64,000 nucleotides of DNA from Butyrivibrio sp. (GTDB lineage: Bacteria; Bacillota; Clostridia; Lachnospirales; Lachnospiraceae): the NCBI GenBank assembly GCA_016291375.1, contig JAEEXE010000002.1, positions 62,001 through 126,000 on the forward strand, given 5' to 3'. The notes under the pieces are model-generated. The model was not told the DNA's origin. It saw only the letters and a program-made list of their open reading frames with translations, and ran no database searches. Numbering within the stretch: the first letter of the stretch is position 1; each line of letters begins with the position of its first letter. Positions 48,450-57,811 of the stretch are shown here, in pieces. The translations under genes were made by a program, and so were the position numbers.

Positions 48450-48955
48450 TAACCAATATTTCTAATAAGATTAACCATTTCAATAGCACCCTGGCCACAT
48501 TCAAAGCCCTTGTTTCCGGCTTTTGTTCCGGCTCTTTCTATTGCCTGTTCAATGGTATCTGTTGTAAGAACTCCGAACATAACTGGGATACCGCTGTTTA
48601 AACTAACCTGAGCAACGCCCTTTGATACTTCTGCGCATACATAATCATAATGTGATGTTGATCCTCTTATTACTGCGCCGAGGCAGATAACGACGTCGTA
48701 CTTACCGCTCTTTGCCATCTTATCTGCGATAAGAGGAATCTCAAATGCTCCGGGAACCCAGGCAACTTCTATATCATCGTCTGCAACGTTCTCTCTTTTA
48801 AGAGCATCTACAGCGCCTCCAAGAAGCTTAGATGTGATAAACTCGTTAAATCTTGCAACGACGATTCCCACCTTTATTTTTTCTGATACCAGATTTCCTT
48901 CGTAAATTTTCATAATCTTTTTGAATAATCCATTCGATGGAGATGAATGGATCAT
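48449..48955 (-). CDS. ribH: 6,7-dimethyl-8-ribityllumazine synthase
   Basis: 168-residue penultimate enzyme of riboflavin synthesis, forming lumazine from DHBP and the pyrimidine intermediate. The start is placed at 48955 because AGGAGG lies about 6 nt upstream; the more canonical [14 protein letters not shown] at 48913 has no clear site, so a 14-residue N-terminal extension is predicted. Family motifs: [49 protein letters not shown] and the catalytic-His region, then [17 protein letters not shown]. Last gene of the rib operon. Confidence 0.96.
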   Translation of the reverse strand: MIHSSPSNGLFKKIMKIYEGNLVSEKIKVGIVVARFNEFITSKLLGGAVDALKRENVADDDIEVAWVPGAFEIPLIADKMAKSGKYDVVICLGAVIRGSTSHYDYVCAEVSKGVAQVSLNSGIPVMFGVLTTDTIEQAIERAGTKAGNKGFECGQGAIEMVNLIRNIG

Positions 48956-49040
48956 TCTTCCCTCCTTATTATTTATTTGAAAATTTGAAAATTATATTTT
49001 CATGATGTCGGCTTAATGATGCGTATCGTACACGTCAGCA

Positions 49041-50243
49041 TCAAACTTTCAATATATGGCCCATCCTTATTTTCTTGGTCTGAAGATAGAACTTATCAAA
49101 CGGATTAGCTTCTATTTCTATGGGAACGCGTTTCTTTATCTCAATTCCATAGTCCTCAAGCTGATATACTTTATCAGGATTGTTGGTCATAAGATTAAGG
49201 GATTTTATACCAAGCTCTCTTAATATCTGAGCACCGATGTAGTACTCCCTCATATCTCCGGGAAAGCCAAGAGCAATATTTGCTTCAAGGGTATCCATTC
49301 CCTTTTCTTGAAGCTCGTAGGCTTTAAGCTTATTAACAAGGCCGATGCCTCTTCCTTCCTGGCGCATGTATAACAGAACACCTCGACCTTTTTCTGCGAT
49401 CATCTGCATTGCTCTGTCAAGCTGCTGGCCGCAGTCACAGCGCATGGAACCAAATACGTCACCTGTAAGACACTCTGAGTGTACTCTGCAAAGAACATCT
49501 TCTCCGTCAGAAATATCACCCATAACAAGGGCAACATGGTGCTCGCCGCTAAGCTTGTTAATGTAACAGTGGGCAGTAAATTTCCCGTATTTGGTGGGCA
49601 TTTTGGCAATAGATGCACATTCCACAAGATTGTCGTAGACTTTGCGGAACTCTTTTATATCTGCGACGCTTATCATTGTTATGCCGTATTTTTTTGCGAG
49701 GGACACCAGAGCATCTCCTGTAAGCATCTTGCCGTCATCGCCCATGATCTCGCAGCAAAGACCGATTTCTTTAAGTCCTGCAAGACGCATGAGATCTACT
49801 GTGGCTTCCGTATGTCCTTCCCTTTCAAGTACGCCGCCGCTCTTTGCGACAAGAGGAAACATGTGGCCGGGGCGCCTAAAATCTTCAGGCTTTGCATCAT
49901 CCATGGAAGCTTTAACTGCGGTGAGAGCTCTTTCTTCTGCGGATATACCTGTAGTGGTATTAACATGATCGATCGACACTGTAAAAGCAGTTTCGTGGTT
50001 GTCAGTGTTGTGGCTTACCATGGGTGCAAGAGAAAGCTTTACGGCAAACTCTTCACTCATTGGCATGCAGATAAGACCTTTGCCGTGAGTAGCCATAAAG
50101 TTGATGCTTTGTGTTGTTGCAAGCTCTCCGGAGCATATAAAATCCCCTTCGTTTTCTCTCTTCTCATCATCGGTAACAAGGATGAGCTTTCCTTCTTTTA
50201 GATCCTTAAGGGCATCAAGAATCTTTTCTTTGTTTATTCCCAT
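49041..50243 (-). CDS. ribBA: Bifunctional DHBP synthase / GTP cyclohydrolase II
   Basis: 400-residue fusion making both precursors of riboflavin. The N-terminal RibB half (1-200) has [25 protein letters not shown] and [11 protein letters not shown]. The C-terminal RibA half (about 205-400) has [20 protein letters not shown] with the three zinc-ligand cysteines, [20 protein letters not shown] and the Tyr/Arg catalytic region. AAGGAGA precedes the ATG at 50243. Both halves look intact. Confidence 0.97.
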   Translation of the reverse strand: MGINKEKILDALKDLKEGKLILVTDDEKRENEGDFICSGELATTQSINFMATHGKGLICMPMSEEFAVKLSLAPMVSHNTDNHETAFTVSIDHVNTTTGISAEERALTAVKASMDDAKPEDFRRPGHMFPLVAKSGGVLEREGHTEATVDLMRLAGLKEIGLCCEIMGDDGKMLTGDALVSLAKKYGITMISVADIKEFRKVYDNLVECASIAKMPTKYGKFTAHCYINKLSGEHHVALVMGDISDGEDVLCRVHSECLTGDVFGSMRCDCGQQLDRAMQMIAEKGRGVLLYMRQEGRGIGLVNKLKAYELQEKGMDTLEANIALGFPGDMREYYIGAQILRELGIKSLNLMTNNPDKVYQLEDYGIEIKKRVPIEIEANPFDKFYLQTKKIRMGHILKV

Positions 50244-50255
50244 ATCCTTCTCCTT

Positions 50256-50903
50256 TTAAAAGCCGTTAGATAGCAGAAATTCTCGCGTTATCTTGGGGCC
50301 GTTTTCTTGCTTGCCGGTATTTCTTAGGAAATTCATCACGTATTTGCCGATCATATCTGTTTCAAGATTGACTGCATCGGAGATTTTCTTTTCTCCAAGA
50401 GTTGTTTCTGAAAGAGTATGTGGTATTACGGATACCCAGAATGAATGTATTCCTGTGTTGGCAACAGTAAGGCTGATGCCGTCAATTGCAACTGAGCCTT
50501 TTTGAGTTATTCCCTCCATAATATTGGAAGGAGCAGCTATTTCAAGCCACACGGCGTTTCCGTCTCTTTTTATTGAGGCAATCTCTCCCGTTCCGTCGAT
50601 ATGTCCCGAAACAAGGTGTCCGCCAAATCTTCCGTCTGCTCGCATGGCTCTTTCAAGATTTACTCTTGAGCCTTTTTTTAATTTGGACAAAATAGAGCGA
50701 TTAAAAGTCTCATTCATTACATCAGCAAAAAAGTTATCTTTAGAAAACTGAGTAACGGTGAGGCACACGCCGCACACGCTTATGCTGTCTCCGATATGTA
50801 CATCCTCAAGTACCTTTTTACAGGAGATGTTTATTGTTCCTGTCTCGGAGCTTTTGATTACATTTTTTACAAATCCGATTTCTTCAATTATTCCGGTGAA
50901 CAT
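50256..50903 (-). CDS. ribE: Riboflavin synthase alpha chain
   Basis: 215-residue trimeric enzyme converting two lumazines to riboflavin plus pyrimidine. It has two tandem lumazine-binding repeats: MFTGIIEEIGFVKNV with GDSISVCGVCLTV, and HLVSGHIDGTGEIASI with GSVAIDGISLTV. The 5' end overlaps the ribD 3' end by 16 nt, indicating translational coupling. Followed by ribBA after 12 nt. Confidence 0.97.
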   Translation of the reverse strand: MFTGIIEEIGFVKNVIKSSETGTINISCKKVLEDVHIGDSISVCGVCLTVTQFSKDNFFADVMNETFNRSILSKLKKGSRVNLERAMRADGRFGGHLVSGHIDGTGEIASIKRDGNAVWLEIAAPSNIMEGITQKGSVAIDGISLTVANTGIHSFWVSVIPHTLSETTLGEKKISDAVNLETDMIGKYVMNFLRNTGKQENGPKITREFLLSNGF

Positions 50904-51988
50904 AGATATTCAACCTCACTTTGTATTAGTATGTCAGGTCCAATGCCGGTTACTTTTCTGGTGTTAAGTTTAATGGCATCACCGGGGTTATCTATTCCGA
51001 TGCCTTCTACAGGGGACTTGGCGCTTCCACCAAAAATCTTGGGAGCCATATAAACATAGACTTCATCAACAAGGTGTTCTGAAAGAGCGCTGAAATTTAA
51101 AGTACCACCACCTTCAAGTAGAATGCTGTTAATCCCTATAGATCCAAGTTTTTTGAAAAGAGTGGTAAGGTCCAGATGCTCACCTTTTTTGGGAACCTGC
51201 AGGATCTGGCAACCATGTCGCTCGTAGTCTTTAGCCTTAGCGGGATCTACGGAAGTTGCAATGATAGTCCTTATTTCATTGGCGGTTCGTACTAGTTGTG
51301 AAGAAAGAGGTGTCCTTAAATGTGTATCGCAGACAATTCTCACAGGATCGATATGGGGTTCGCTTAGTCTGCAGTTAAGCATTGGATCATCCGCTATAAC
51401 TGTTGAAACGCCTACCATTATTGCGCTTAACACTTTACGGAGCTTGTGAACAGATTCCCTTGCGCCGTCAGAAGTTATCCATTTCGAAGCACCGGTCTTT
51501 GTAGCTATCTTGCCATCAGCAGTCATTGCATATTTCATAACTACATAGGGAAGACCTGTGGTCATGTGCTTATTAAAGAATTTATTTATCGCTATGCATT
51601 CATTTTCAAGGATGCCTACATCAACCTGGATGCCGTGGTTTCGCAAGATTTCTATACCTTTTCCTGCAACGAGAGGGTTTACGTCCACAGTTCCCACAAC
51701 AACTCTTGAGATTCCTTTTTCTATGATGATGTCTGTGCAAGGAGGAGTCTTGCCATGATGGCAACAGGGCTCCAAAGTAACATAGAGTGTAGCGCTCTTA
51801 GGATTTTCACTGCAGTTTTTGAGAGCGTTTCTCTCTGCGTGGAGATCTCCGTATCTTTGGTGATAGCCCTTTCCGATAACAACGCCTCTTTTAACAACAA
51901 CGGCGCCGACCATTGGATTGGGGCTTACAAAACCTTCCCCTTTTTTGGCAAGTCTTATCGCTTTATTCATGTAATATTCGTCGGTCAT
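50888..51988 (-). CDS. ribD: Bifunctional diaminohydroxyphosphoribosylaminopyrimidine deaminase / uracil reductase RibD
   Basis: First gene of the riboflavin operon. The start at 51988 (MTDEYYMNKAIRLAKKGEG) is supported by AAAGGA 7 nt upstream; an ATG at 52033 falls in the terminator region and is rejected. This gives 366 residues. The N-terminal deaminase has zinc ligands in HAERNAL and TLEPCCHHGKTPPC. The C-terminal reductase starts near 150 (YVVMKYAMTADGKIATKTGASKWIT) and includes LLEGGGTLNFSAL. Length is normal (about 360). Confidence 0.97.
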   Translation of the reverse strand: MTDEYYMNKAIRLAKKGEGFVSPNPMVGAVVVKRGVVIGKGYHQRYGDLHAERNALKNCSENPKSATLYVTLEPCCHHGKTPPCTDIIIEKGISRVVVGTVDVNPLVAGKGIEILRNHGIQVDVGILENECIAINKFFNKHMTTGLPYVVMKYAMTADGKIATKTGASKWITSDGARESVHKLRKVLSAIMVGVSTVIADDPMLNCRLSEPHIDPVRIVCDTHLRTPLSSQLVRTANEIRTIIATSVDPAKAKDYERHGCQILQVPKKGEHLDLTTLFKKLGSIGINSILLEGGGTLNFSALSEHLVDEVYVYMAPKIFGGSAKSPVEGIGIDNPGDAIKLNTRKVTGIGPDILIQSEVEYLCSPE

Positions 51989-52032
51989 GCGATGTTCCTT
52001 TCTGTACATTGGGCAATTGGGATATGTACTCA

Positions 52033-52061
52033 AAAAAAGCCCCGGACATGCAGTCCAGGGC
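52033..52061 (-). terminator. Second (ribD-proximal) intrinsic terminator of the FMN leader
   Basis: A 9-bp stem with one mismatch (52039-52047 with 52053-52061) is followed on the minus strand by TTTTTT (52033-52038), about 45 nt before the ribD start. It lies downstream of the first riboswitch terminator, so the leader has two in series. Confidence 0.8.
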
Positions 52062-52105
52062 AGTTACATAATTTCAATAATCCCAAGATCCATTAAAATC
52101 CTAGG

Positions 52106-52140
52106 GATTAAAAAGGCTCTGAGAATTAATCTCAGAGCCT
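52106..52140 (-). terminator. First intrinsic terminator of the FMN riboswitch
   Basis: A perfect 11-bp stem (52114-52124 with 52130-52140, 5-nt loop) is followed on the minus strand by TTTTTAAT. It lies about 30 nt after the aptamer 3' end and is the expected expression platform. Confidence 0.85.
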
Positions 52141-52169
52141 AGAAATAACAGATATAAAAACTGTATTAT

Positions 52170-52277
52170 CCTTCTTCCATCCAGACTATACTGTCGGCAT
52201 CGGAATTGCACCGATTCATGCCTTGCGGCTCGTGGGCTATACCACCGGTAGGGAATTACACCCTGCCCTGAAGAGTA
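52170..52277 (-). promoter_or_regulatory. FMN riboswitch (RFN element) aptamer
   Basis: The minus strand carries the conserved RFN core: CTTCAGGGCAGGGTGTAATT at the 5' end, CCCTACCGGTGGTATAGCCC, GCCGCAAGGC, a central GGTGCAATTCCGATGCCGAC and the 3' closure AGTCTGGATGGAAGAAG. FMN binding would favour the downstream terminators and shut off ribD-ribE-ribBA-ribH. Confidence 0.96.
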
Positions 52278-52293
52278 ATATTAAATTATAGCT

Positions 52294-52322
52294 ATTGTAG
52301 TTTAGTAGCTTATTACTGTCAA
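52294..52322 (-). promoter_or_regulatory. Promoter of the riboflavin operon
   Basis: On the minus strand TTGACA (52317-52322), a 17-nt spacer and TACAAT (52294-52299). The -35 lies 2 nt from the pgi stop codon, and the start would be about 10-15 nt before the aptamer. Confidence 0.85.
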
Positions 52323-52324
52323 CC

Positions 52325-53905
52325 TTAGATGTTCAAAAGCTTGGAGTACTCAGCAAGAGCACCATCTGTCTCGTGAGCAAGAACCTTCTTTGCAAGAACC
52401 TTACCAAGCTGAACGCCTTCCTGATCGAAGCTGTTGATGTTCCATACAAATCCCTGGAACATAACCTTGTTCTCGAAGTGAGCAAGAAGAGCACCAAGAG
52501 CCTTGGGATCAAGCTCCTCACCGATGATAATGCTTGAAGGTCTGCCGCCCTTGAAGTTCTTGTTGAGGTTGTCATCCTTCTTGCCGCAAGCAAATGCAAC
52601 AATCTGAGCAGCAACGTTAGCGCAGAGCTTCTGCTGGCTTGTGCTGTCCTGAATGTTAACATCGTTTCTGAGCTGGCTGTTCTTAAATCCGATGAACTGA
52701 AGAGGAATGATATCAGTTCCCTGGTGAAGAAGCTGGTAGAAAGAATGCTGTCCGTTAGTACCGGGCTCACCGAAGATGATAGGTCCTGTTACATAATCTA
52801 TAGGCTCGCCGAAGCGGTTAACACTCTTACCGTTAGACTCCATATCAAGCTGCTGTAAGTGAGCAGGGAAACGGCTAAGAGCTTGTGAGTAAGGAAGCAC
52901 TGCTGTGCTGTCATAACCAAGAACGTTACGCTCGTAAACACCGATAAGTGCATCAAGCATAGCAGGATTCTTGTACATATCGGGGTTAGCAGAAAGCTTG
53001 TCTTCTTCAGCGGCACCCTCAAGGAATGCTGCGAATACGTCAGGACCGAAAGCAAGTGAAAGAACTGCTCCGCCAACACCTGATGTTGAAGAATAACGTC
53101 CGCCGATAAAGTCATCCATGAAGAACGCTTCAAGGTAATTATCACTCTTAGCAAGAGGTGAAGTCTCTGATGTAACTGCAATCATATGCTTTGATGCATC
53201 AAGACCTGCCTTCTTAAGAGCGTCTGTAACGAATGATTCGTTTGTAAGTGTTTCAAGTGTTGTACCTGACTTAGATACAAGAATAAAGATAGAGTGAGCA
53301 ACGTCGATTCCGTTAAGAACAGCAGAAGCATCATCAGGATCTACGTTACTGATGAACTTAGCTTCCATCTTGAAGTTACCTGTTCTGTGTGCCCAGTTCT
53401 CAAGAGCAAGGTACATAGCGCGAGGACCAAGGTCACTTCCGCCGATACCGATCTGAACTACTGTTGTGAATTTCTCACCCTTGGCGTTTGTAATCTCGCC
53501 TGAGTGAACTTTATTAGCAAAATCAGCGATTCTCTTCTGCTCTTTTACATAGAAATCTCTTTTGTCCACACCGTCAGCAACCACGTTACCGCCAAGCTGA
53601 CCCCTTGTGAGCTGATGAAGAACCATTCTCTTCTCACCGGTGTTGATAACTTCACCGTTGTAGAGAGCTTCGAACTTCTCAGAGAGCTGAGCCTCTTTTG
53701 CAAGAGCATTAAGAGCGCTTAAAATATTGTCGTCTACTTCTTTTGATGCATAGTTAAACTGAAGTCCTGCCGCCATAGGAACGGAGTAATTCTTAACTCT
53801 GCTTGCGCCGTTGTCGCCTGACATTATCTCAGCCAGGTTTACACGGGAAACCTTTTTGAGCTCGCCATAGGATGCGAGAGTATCCAGATTTTTCCAATTA
53901 ACCAT
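52325..53905 (-). CDS. pgi: Glucose-6-phosphate isomerase
   Basis: 526-residue cytoplasmic glycolytic enzyme interconverting glucose 6-phosphate and fructose 6-phosphate. PGI family motifs are IGIGGSDLGPRAMYLAL (near 150), SKSGTTLETLTN phosphate loop (near 210), TSGVGGAVLSLAFG near 272 and the signature GPIIFGEPGTNGQHSFYQLL (near 375). AGGAGG precedes the ATG at 53905. Length suits the longer PGI group. No terminator is evident before the rib promoter that abuts its stop. Confidence 0.97.
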   Translation of the reverse strand: MVNWKNLDTLASYGELKKVSRVNLAEIMSGDNGASRVKNYSVPMAAGLQFNYASKEVDDNILSALNALAKEAQLSEKFEALYNGEVINTGEKRMVLHQLTRGQLGGNVVADGVDKRDFYVKEQKRIADFANKVHSGEITNAKGEKFTTVVQIGIGGSDLGPRAMYLALENWAHRTGNFKMEAKFISNVDPDDASAVLNGIDVAHSIFILVSKSGTTLETLTNESFVTDALKKAGLDASKHMIAVTSETSPLAKSDNYLEAFFMDDFIGGRYSSTSGVGGAVLSLAFGPDVFAAFLEGAAEEDKLSANPDMYKNPAMLDALIGVYERNVLGYDSTAVLPYSQALSRFPAHLQQLDMESNGKSVNRFGEPIDYVTGPIIFGEPGTNGQHSFYQLLHQGTDIIPLQFIGFKNSQLRNDVNIQDSTSQQKLCANVAAQIVAFACGKKDDNLNKNFKGGRPSSIIIGEELDPKALGALLAHFENKVMFQGFVWNINSFDQEGVQLGKVLAKKVLAHETDGALAEYSKLLNI

Positions 53906-54042
53906 TATAAAATCCTCCTGTGGGCTGGAAAACGTATTCCGCCATTCGTCTAAAAGTGTATCAAAGATATTTTCTCATATCAAGAAGATAAGGGTAAAAG
54001 TTACGAAAAATATGGTATACTTGTAGTATGTAGGGGGATGTT

Positions 54043-55554
54043 ATGCGATTCCGTACTAAGCTTATTATCACTTCACTTGCTATAGTAGTTGTTCCACTTA
54101 TACTTGCATTGGGTACTTTCCTTGTAGTCGGCAGGTACATACTTTATGACCAAAAGGTTCAGGAATATTCGAGTGTAGTGGATTACGGAATGGTGTCTGA
54201 TCCGGGCGGAACTTTCGCCAAGATGACCGACAATCTTGTTGTCGAGATCAATCTCACGAGGAGCATTTATCCCAACATATTAGAAGACGGGCAGTATCTA
54301 CAGGATTTGGATGAGAGAATCGCATCCAGATATTCATATATTTTAGTCAAAAAAGATGACAAGATTTATTACGTCGCCAGCAGAGCCAGGGCAAAAGAAG
54401 TTATCGACGAACTTCCCGGCTATGGAACAGGAATTGAAGGCGTTTACTATACAAGGTCAAGACATCTTGTAAGGCAGTATGATTTTGTTTTCTCCGACGG
54501 AGATCCCGGAAGTCTTTACATAATTTCGGGAATCCGAACTGCATTTACCACATCTATAATGATATACATGTCGATCGCTATTATTTTGATACTTCTTTTG
54601 ACAAGTATTTTGTTGACGACATGGATAGGACGAAGCTTCTTTAGACCTATTGATGAACTTAACGTGGCAATGCAGCATATCAAGGACGGCAATTTTGATT
54701 ATATGCTGCCCACTGATGTTAAGGAGAAGGGCGAGATAGGTGCTATCTACCGTAACTATGAGGACATGAGACTTAGGCTCAAGGAATCCGCTGAGGAAAA
54801 GATAGAACGAGAGCGGCAGAACAGAGAGCTTATCAGTAATATTTCTCATGATTTAAAGACTCCTATCACAGCCATTAAGGGTTATTCTCAGGGACTGTTA
54901 GAGGGCGTTGCGGCCAATCCCGAGAAACAGAAAAAATATGTCAAGATCATTTATAATAAGGCAAATGATATGAACAACCTTATAAATGAGCTGACATTGT
55001 ACTCAAGCATAGATAACAACAGGATTCCGTATAATTTCATCAAGCTCAATGTTGCGGAATACTTTGGTGATTGTATTGAAGAGATCGGAGCTGATCTTGA
55101 GAGTAAATCCATCAAGCTCAACTATTCCAACCTGACAGGTCCCGATACACAGATAGTTGCGGATCCCGAGCAGATCAAGAGAGTAGTGAACAATATCGTC
55201 AGCAACAGCGTTAAGTATCTCGACAGAGATGACGACAGCGGTCAGATAGATATAAGGATACTTGATGAAGTTGATTCCATACGTGTAGAACTGGAAGATA
55301 ACGGTAAGGGAATAGCACAAAAAGATATACCGAATATCTTCGACAGATTCTACCGGACGGACGCTTCCAGAAACTCAAGACAGGGCGGAAGCGGAATTGG
55401 ATTGTCAATAGTTAAAAAGATAATAGAAGACCATGGCGGTTATATCTGGGCGACCAGCCATGAGGGAGAAGGAACGTGCATGCACTTTGTTCTCAGGAAG
55501 TACATTGAATATGCAAACGGTTCCGAAACTGTTACAGTAGACCACGAATCATAA
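54043..55554 (+). CDS. Sensor histidine kinase (OmpR-system partner)
   Basis: 503-residue membrane kinase. Transmembrane segments lie near 8-30 and 171-193 and flank a compact extracellular domain of about 140 residues. A HAMP segment (about 194-248) follows, then HisKA with phosphoacceptor His269 (NISHDLKTPITAIKGYSQG), and HATPase with NNIVSNSVKY, DNGKGIAQKD and GGSGIGLSIVKKI. GGGGGAT precedes the ATG. The response-regulator gene follows after 22 nt. The signal is unknown. Confidence 0.94.
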   Translation: MRFRTKLIITSLAIVVVPLILALGTFLVVGRYILYDQKVQEYSSVVDYGMVSDPGGTFAKMTDNLVVEINLTRSIYPNILEDGQYLQDLDERIASRYSYILVKKDDKIYYVASRARAKEVIDELPGYGTGIEGVYYTRSRHLVRQYDFVFSDGDPGSLYIISGIRTAFTTSIMIYMSIAIILILLLTSILLTTWIGRSFFRPIDELNVAMQHIKDGNFDYMLPTDVKEKGEIGAIYRNYEDMRLRLKESAEEKIERERQNRELISNISHDLKTPITAIKGYSQGLLEGVAANPEKQKKYVKIIYNKANDMNNLINELTLYSSIDNNRIPYNFIKLNVAEYFGDCIEEIGADLESKSIKLNYSNLTGPDTQIVADPEQIKRVVNNIVSNSVKYLDRDDDSGQIDIRILDEVDSIRVELEDNGKGIAQKDIPNIFDRFYRTDASRNSRQGGSGIGLSIVKKIIEDHGGYIWATSHEGEGTCMHFVLRKYIEYANGSETVTVDHES

Positions 55555-55576
55555 AGTTAAAGAAAGGCAGAAGAGT

Positions 55577-56266
55577 ATGAGCAGAATACTTATTGTTGAA
55601 GACGAAGAGGCTATCGCTGATCTTGAGAAAGACTATCTTGAACTTAGCGATTTTGAGGTCTCTATCGAGAACACAGGCGATGCCGGACTTAAGACGGCGC
55701 TTGCTGAGGAATTCGATCTGATCATCCTGGATCTTATGCTTCCCGGAATGGATGGATTTGAGGTATGTAAGAGAATCAGGGAAAAGAAAGATGTGCCGAT
55801 CCTTATGGTATCTGCCAAGAAGGATGACATCGACAAGATAAGAGGTCTGGGACTTGGAGCTGATGACTACATCACAAAGCCCTTCAGCCCATCAGAGCTT
55901 GTTGCCCGTGTTAAGGCACACATGGCAAGATATTCAAGACTTGTGGGATCCGGACACGAAGAAAATGACTTCGTTGAGATCCGTGGTCTTAAGATCGATA
56001 AGACTGCCAGAAGAGTATATGTTGATGATGAAGAGAAGAGCTTCACAACCAAGGAGTTTGATCTTCTTACTTTCCTTGCGGAAAATCCCAACCACGTATT
56101 TACCAAGGAAGAGCTCTTTAGAAAGATCTGGAACATGGAATCCATCGGTGATATTGCAACCGTAACGGTTCATATCAAGAAGATCCGCGAGAAGATTGAA
56201 TATGATACTTCCAATCCTCAGTATATTGAGACAATCTGGGGCGTAGGATATCGCTTTAAAGTCTGA
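55577..56266 (+). CDS. Response regulator, OmpR/PhoB family
   Basis: 229-residue transcription factor. The receiver domain (1-120) has acidic residues EDE at 8-10, phosphoacceptor D52 (LIILDLMLPGMDG) and the conserved Lys near 106 (DYITKPFSP). The winged-helix DNA-binding domain (about 135-229) has FTTKEFDLLTFLAENPNHVF and the C-terminal IETIWGVGYRFKV. It works with the kinase encoded just upstream. A terminator follows the pair. Confidence 0.95.
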   Translation: MSRILIVEDEEAIADLEKDYLELSDFEVSIENTGDAGLKTALAEEFDLIILDLMLPGMDGFEVCKRIREKKDVPILMVSAKKDDIDKIRGLGLGADDYITKPFSPSELVARVKAHMARYSRLVGSGHEENDFVEIRGLKIDKTARRVYVDDEEKSFTTKEFDLLTFLAENPNHVFTKEELFRKIWNMESIGDIATVTVHIKKIREKIEYDTSNPQYIETIWGVGYRFKV

Positions 56267-56307
56267 GTATCTGACTCATACAACTATAATATTAAGACAA
56301 ACTACAG

Positions 56308-56337
56308 GCGGCATGTGCATTTGCGCATGCCGCTTTT
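56308..56337 (+). terminator. Terminator of the two-component operon
   Basis: An 11-bp GC-rich stem with one wobble (56308-56318 with 56323-56333, 4-nt loop) is followed by TTTTAAG, about 40 nt past the response-regulator stop and just before the next gene. Confidence 0.78.
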
Positions 56338-56359
56338 AAGCAGGACCGGGACATATATA

Positions 56360-57811
56360 ATGAAGACAACACAAAGAATGATATACATATATCTCATATT
56401 GTTATGCACAGTAATTCCGCTGTATATGAAGGAAGGGTATTACAAGCTTGGAGAAGCGAAAGGGATACTGTTCCTTATACTTAGCGGAGTTTTCTTTGTT
56501 GCTTTCATAGTAGCGTTACTTATAACCAAAACAAAGTTTAGCCCGGGCATCTTAGGCACTTTGCTGTTTTCAAACGCTATATCTTTTCTCTTTTCCGATT
56601 ATAAAGAAACGTCTTTCTTGGGATTATCAGGATGGAGAATGGGCTTTTTATCGGTTCTTTTCATGATCTTTTTTGCAGCTCTTTTGTCAGGAGGAATAAA
56701 GCTAAGTAGATGTCTGGTCGCAGTGTTTATGATAATTCCTTTTGCTATAGCTGTTTTGGGTATTCTTGGAAGATTTGGGATATATCCTCTTGGAGTTTAT
56801 GCAGATGACGGAAGCTTTATCTCGACCCTTGGAAACATCAACTGGTTTACGGGATATTTGTCTGTGTTTGTTCCTCTGGGAGTTGGAGTTGCTGCAACAA
56901 GAAAGCTTTTTTCCTCAGAATTCTTTTTATCCGAAGTGTATGTGATAACGGGACTTATCGCACTTTTACTTCAAGGGAGCGAAAGCGGACTTTTGATAAT
57001 ACTTGGGACATATCTTTTTCTTCTCTTTATTTGTCTTGGAGAACGGGCGCTCTTTAGGGCCTTTTTGACGCAGCTCTTTACACTTGGAATGTCCATGACA
57101 ATAGTATTTCTTTTGATGCTTTTCTTTGGAAGAAACTATACCTATGACAGCAACATTCTTATAGCTTTATGCGAAAGGCACCTGGGGCTGATCCTTATGG
57201 CAGCAGCTTTCTTTATGTACAGACTTTCAAGATTTATGGAAGAGATCAGTTTTTCCTGGAAAAAGACCTTGTACAGAAGAGGCTTAATAATTCTTGTGCT
57301 CGCAGGTGTGGCTGCGGCGTCAGTTCTTATACTAGGGGCGTTCTCAGATGATTTTGGAAACGGAAGAGGAATAATATGGAGAATGTCTTTTGACATGTAT
57401 ATTAGCTTATCGCCTATAAGAAAGTTATTGGGAGTGGGGCAGGATTGCTATTATCCTTACGCTTATTCCGATGCGTTTTGGAGCGAGTCCCTCATAAATG
57501 TTTTTGGGGGAAACAGGCTCACCAATGCACATAACATGTACTTAACGCTGCTTATAGAATGCGGAGTGGTGGGGCTTTTTAGCTACATTTTTGTTTTTGG
57601 ATACACTCTTTTTAATCTGGTAAAAGAGTCAGATAAAAAGAAGCACGCAGCAATAATCTGCGCGCTTCCCATATTTGCTTATTTAATAAACGGTTTTGTT
57701 TCCTTCTCAACCGTGGTATCAACACCGTACGTATTTATGATCCTTGGCTATGCTCTTTTTGTCATAAAAGAAGATAAGAGCACTATCAAACAAGATCAGG
57801 CACAGCAATAG
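56360..57811 (+). CDS. O-antigen ligase-like polytopic membrane protein (Wzy_C)
   Basis: 483-residue membrane protein with about eleven hydrophobic segments. The start is placed at 56360 (MKTTQRMIYIYLILL) because upstream in-frame codons lie in the terminator. The Wzy_C/RfaL-type periplasmic loop near residue 385 carries TNAHNMYLTLLIECGVVGLFSY, with the conserved His. Relatives polymerise or ligate surface polysaccharides or glycosylate proteins. There are no other polysaccharide genes adjacent, so the acceptor is unknown. The 3' end overlaps the convergent gene by 26 nt. Confidence 0.85.
   Translation: MKTTQRMIYIYLILLCTVIPLYMKEGYYKLGEAKGILFLILSGVFFVAFIVALLITKTKFSPGILGTLLFSNAISFLFSDYKETSFLGLSGWRMGFLSVLFMIFFAALLSGGIKLSRCLVAVFMIIPFAIAVLGILGRFGIYPLGVYADDGSFISTLGNINWFTGYLSVFVPLGVGVAATRKLFSSEFFLSEVYVITGLIALLLQGSESGLLIILGTYLFLLFICLGERALFRAFLTQLFTLGMSMTIVFLLMLFFGRNYTYDSNILIALCERHLGLILMAAAFFMYRLSRFMEEISFSWKKTLYRRGLIILVLAGVAAASVLILGAFSDDFGNGRGIIWRMSFDMYISLSPIRKLLGVGQDCYYPYAYSDAFWSESLINVFGGNRLTNAHNMYLTLLIECGVVGLFSYIFVFGYTLFNLVKESDKKKHAAIICALPIFAYLINGFVSFSTVVSTPYVFMILGYALFVIKEDKSTIKQDQAQQ

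Noticed and set aside
49479-50201. 240-codon open frame antisense to ribBA
   Set aside because: Cys/His/Phe-rich nonsense composition opposite a confident gene.
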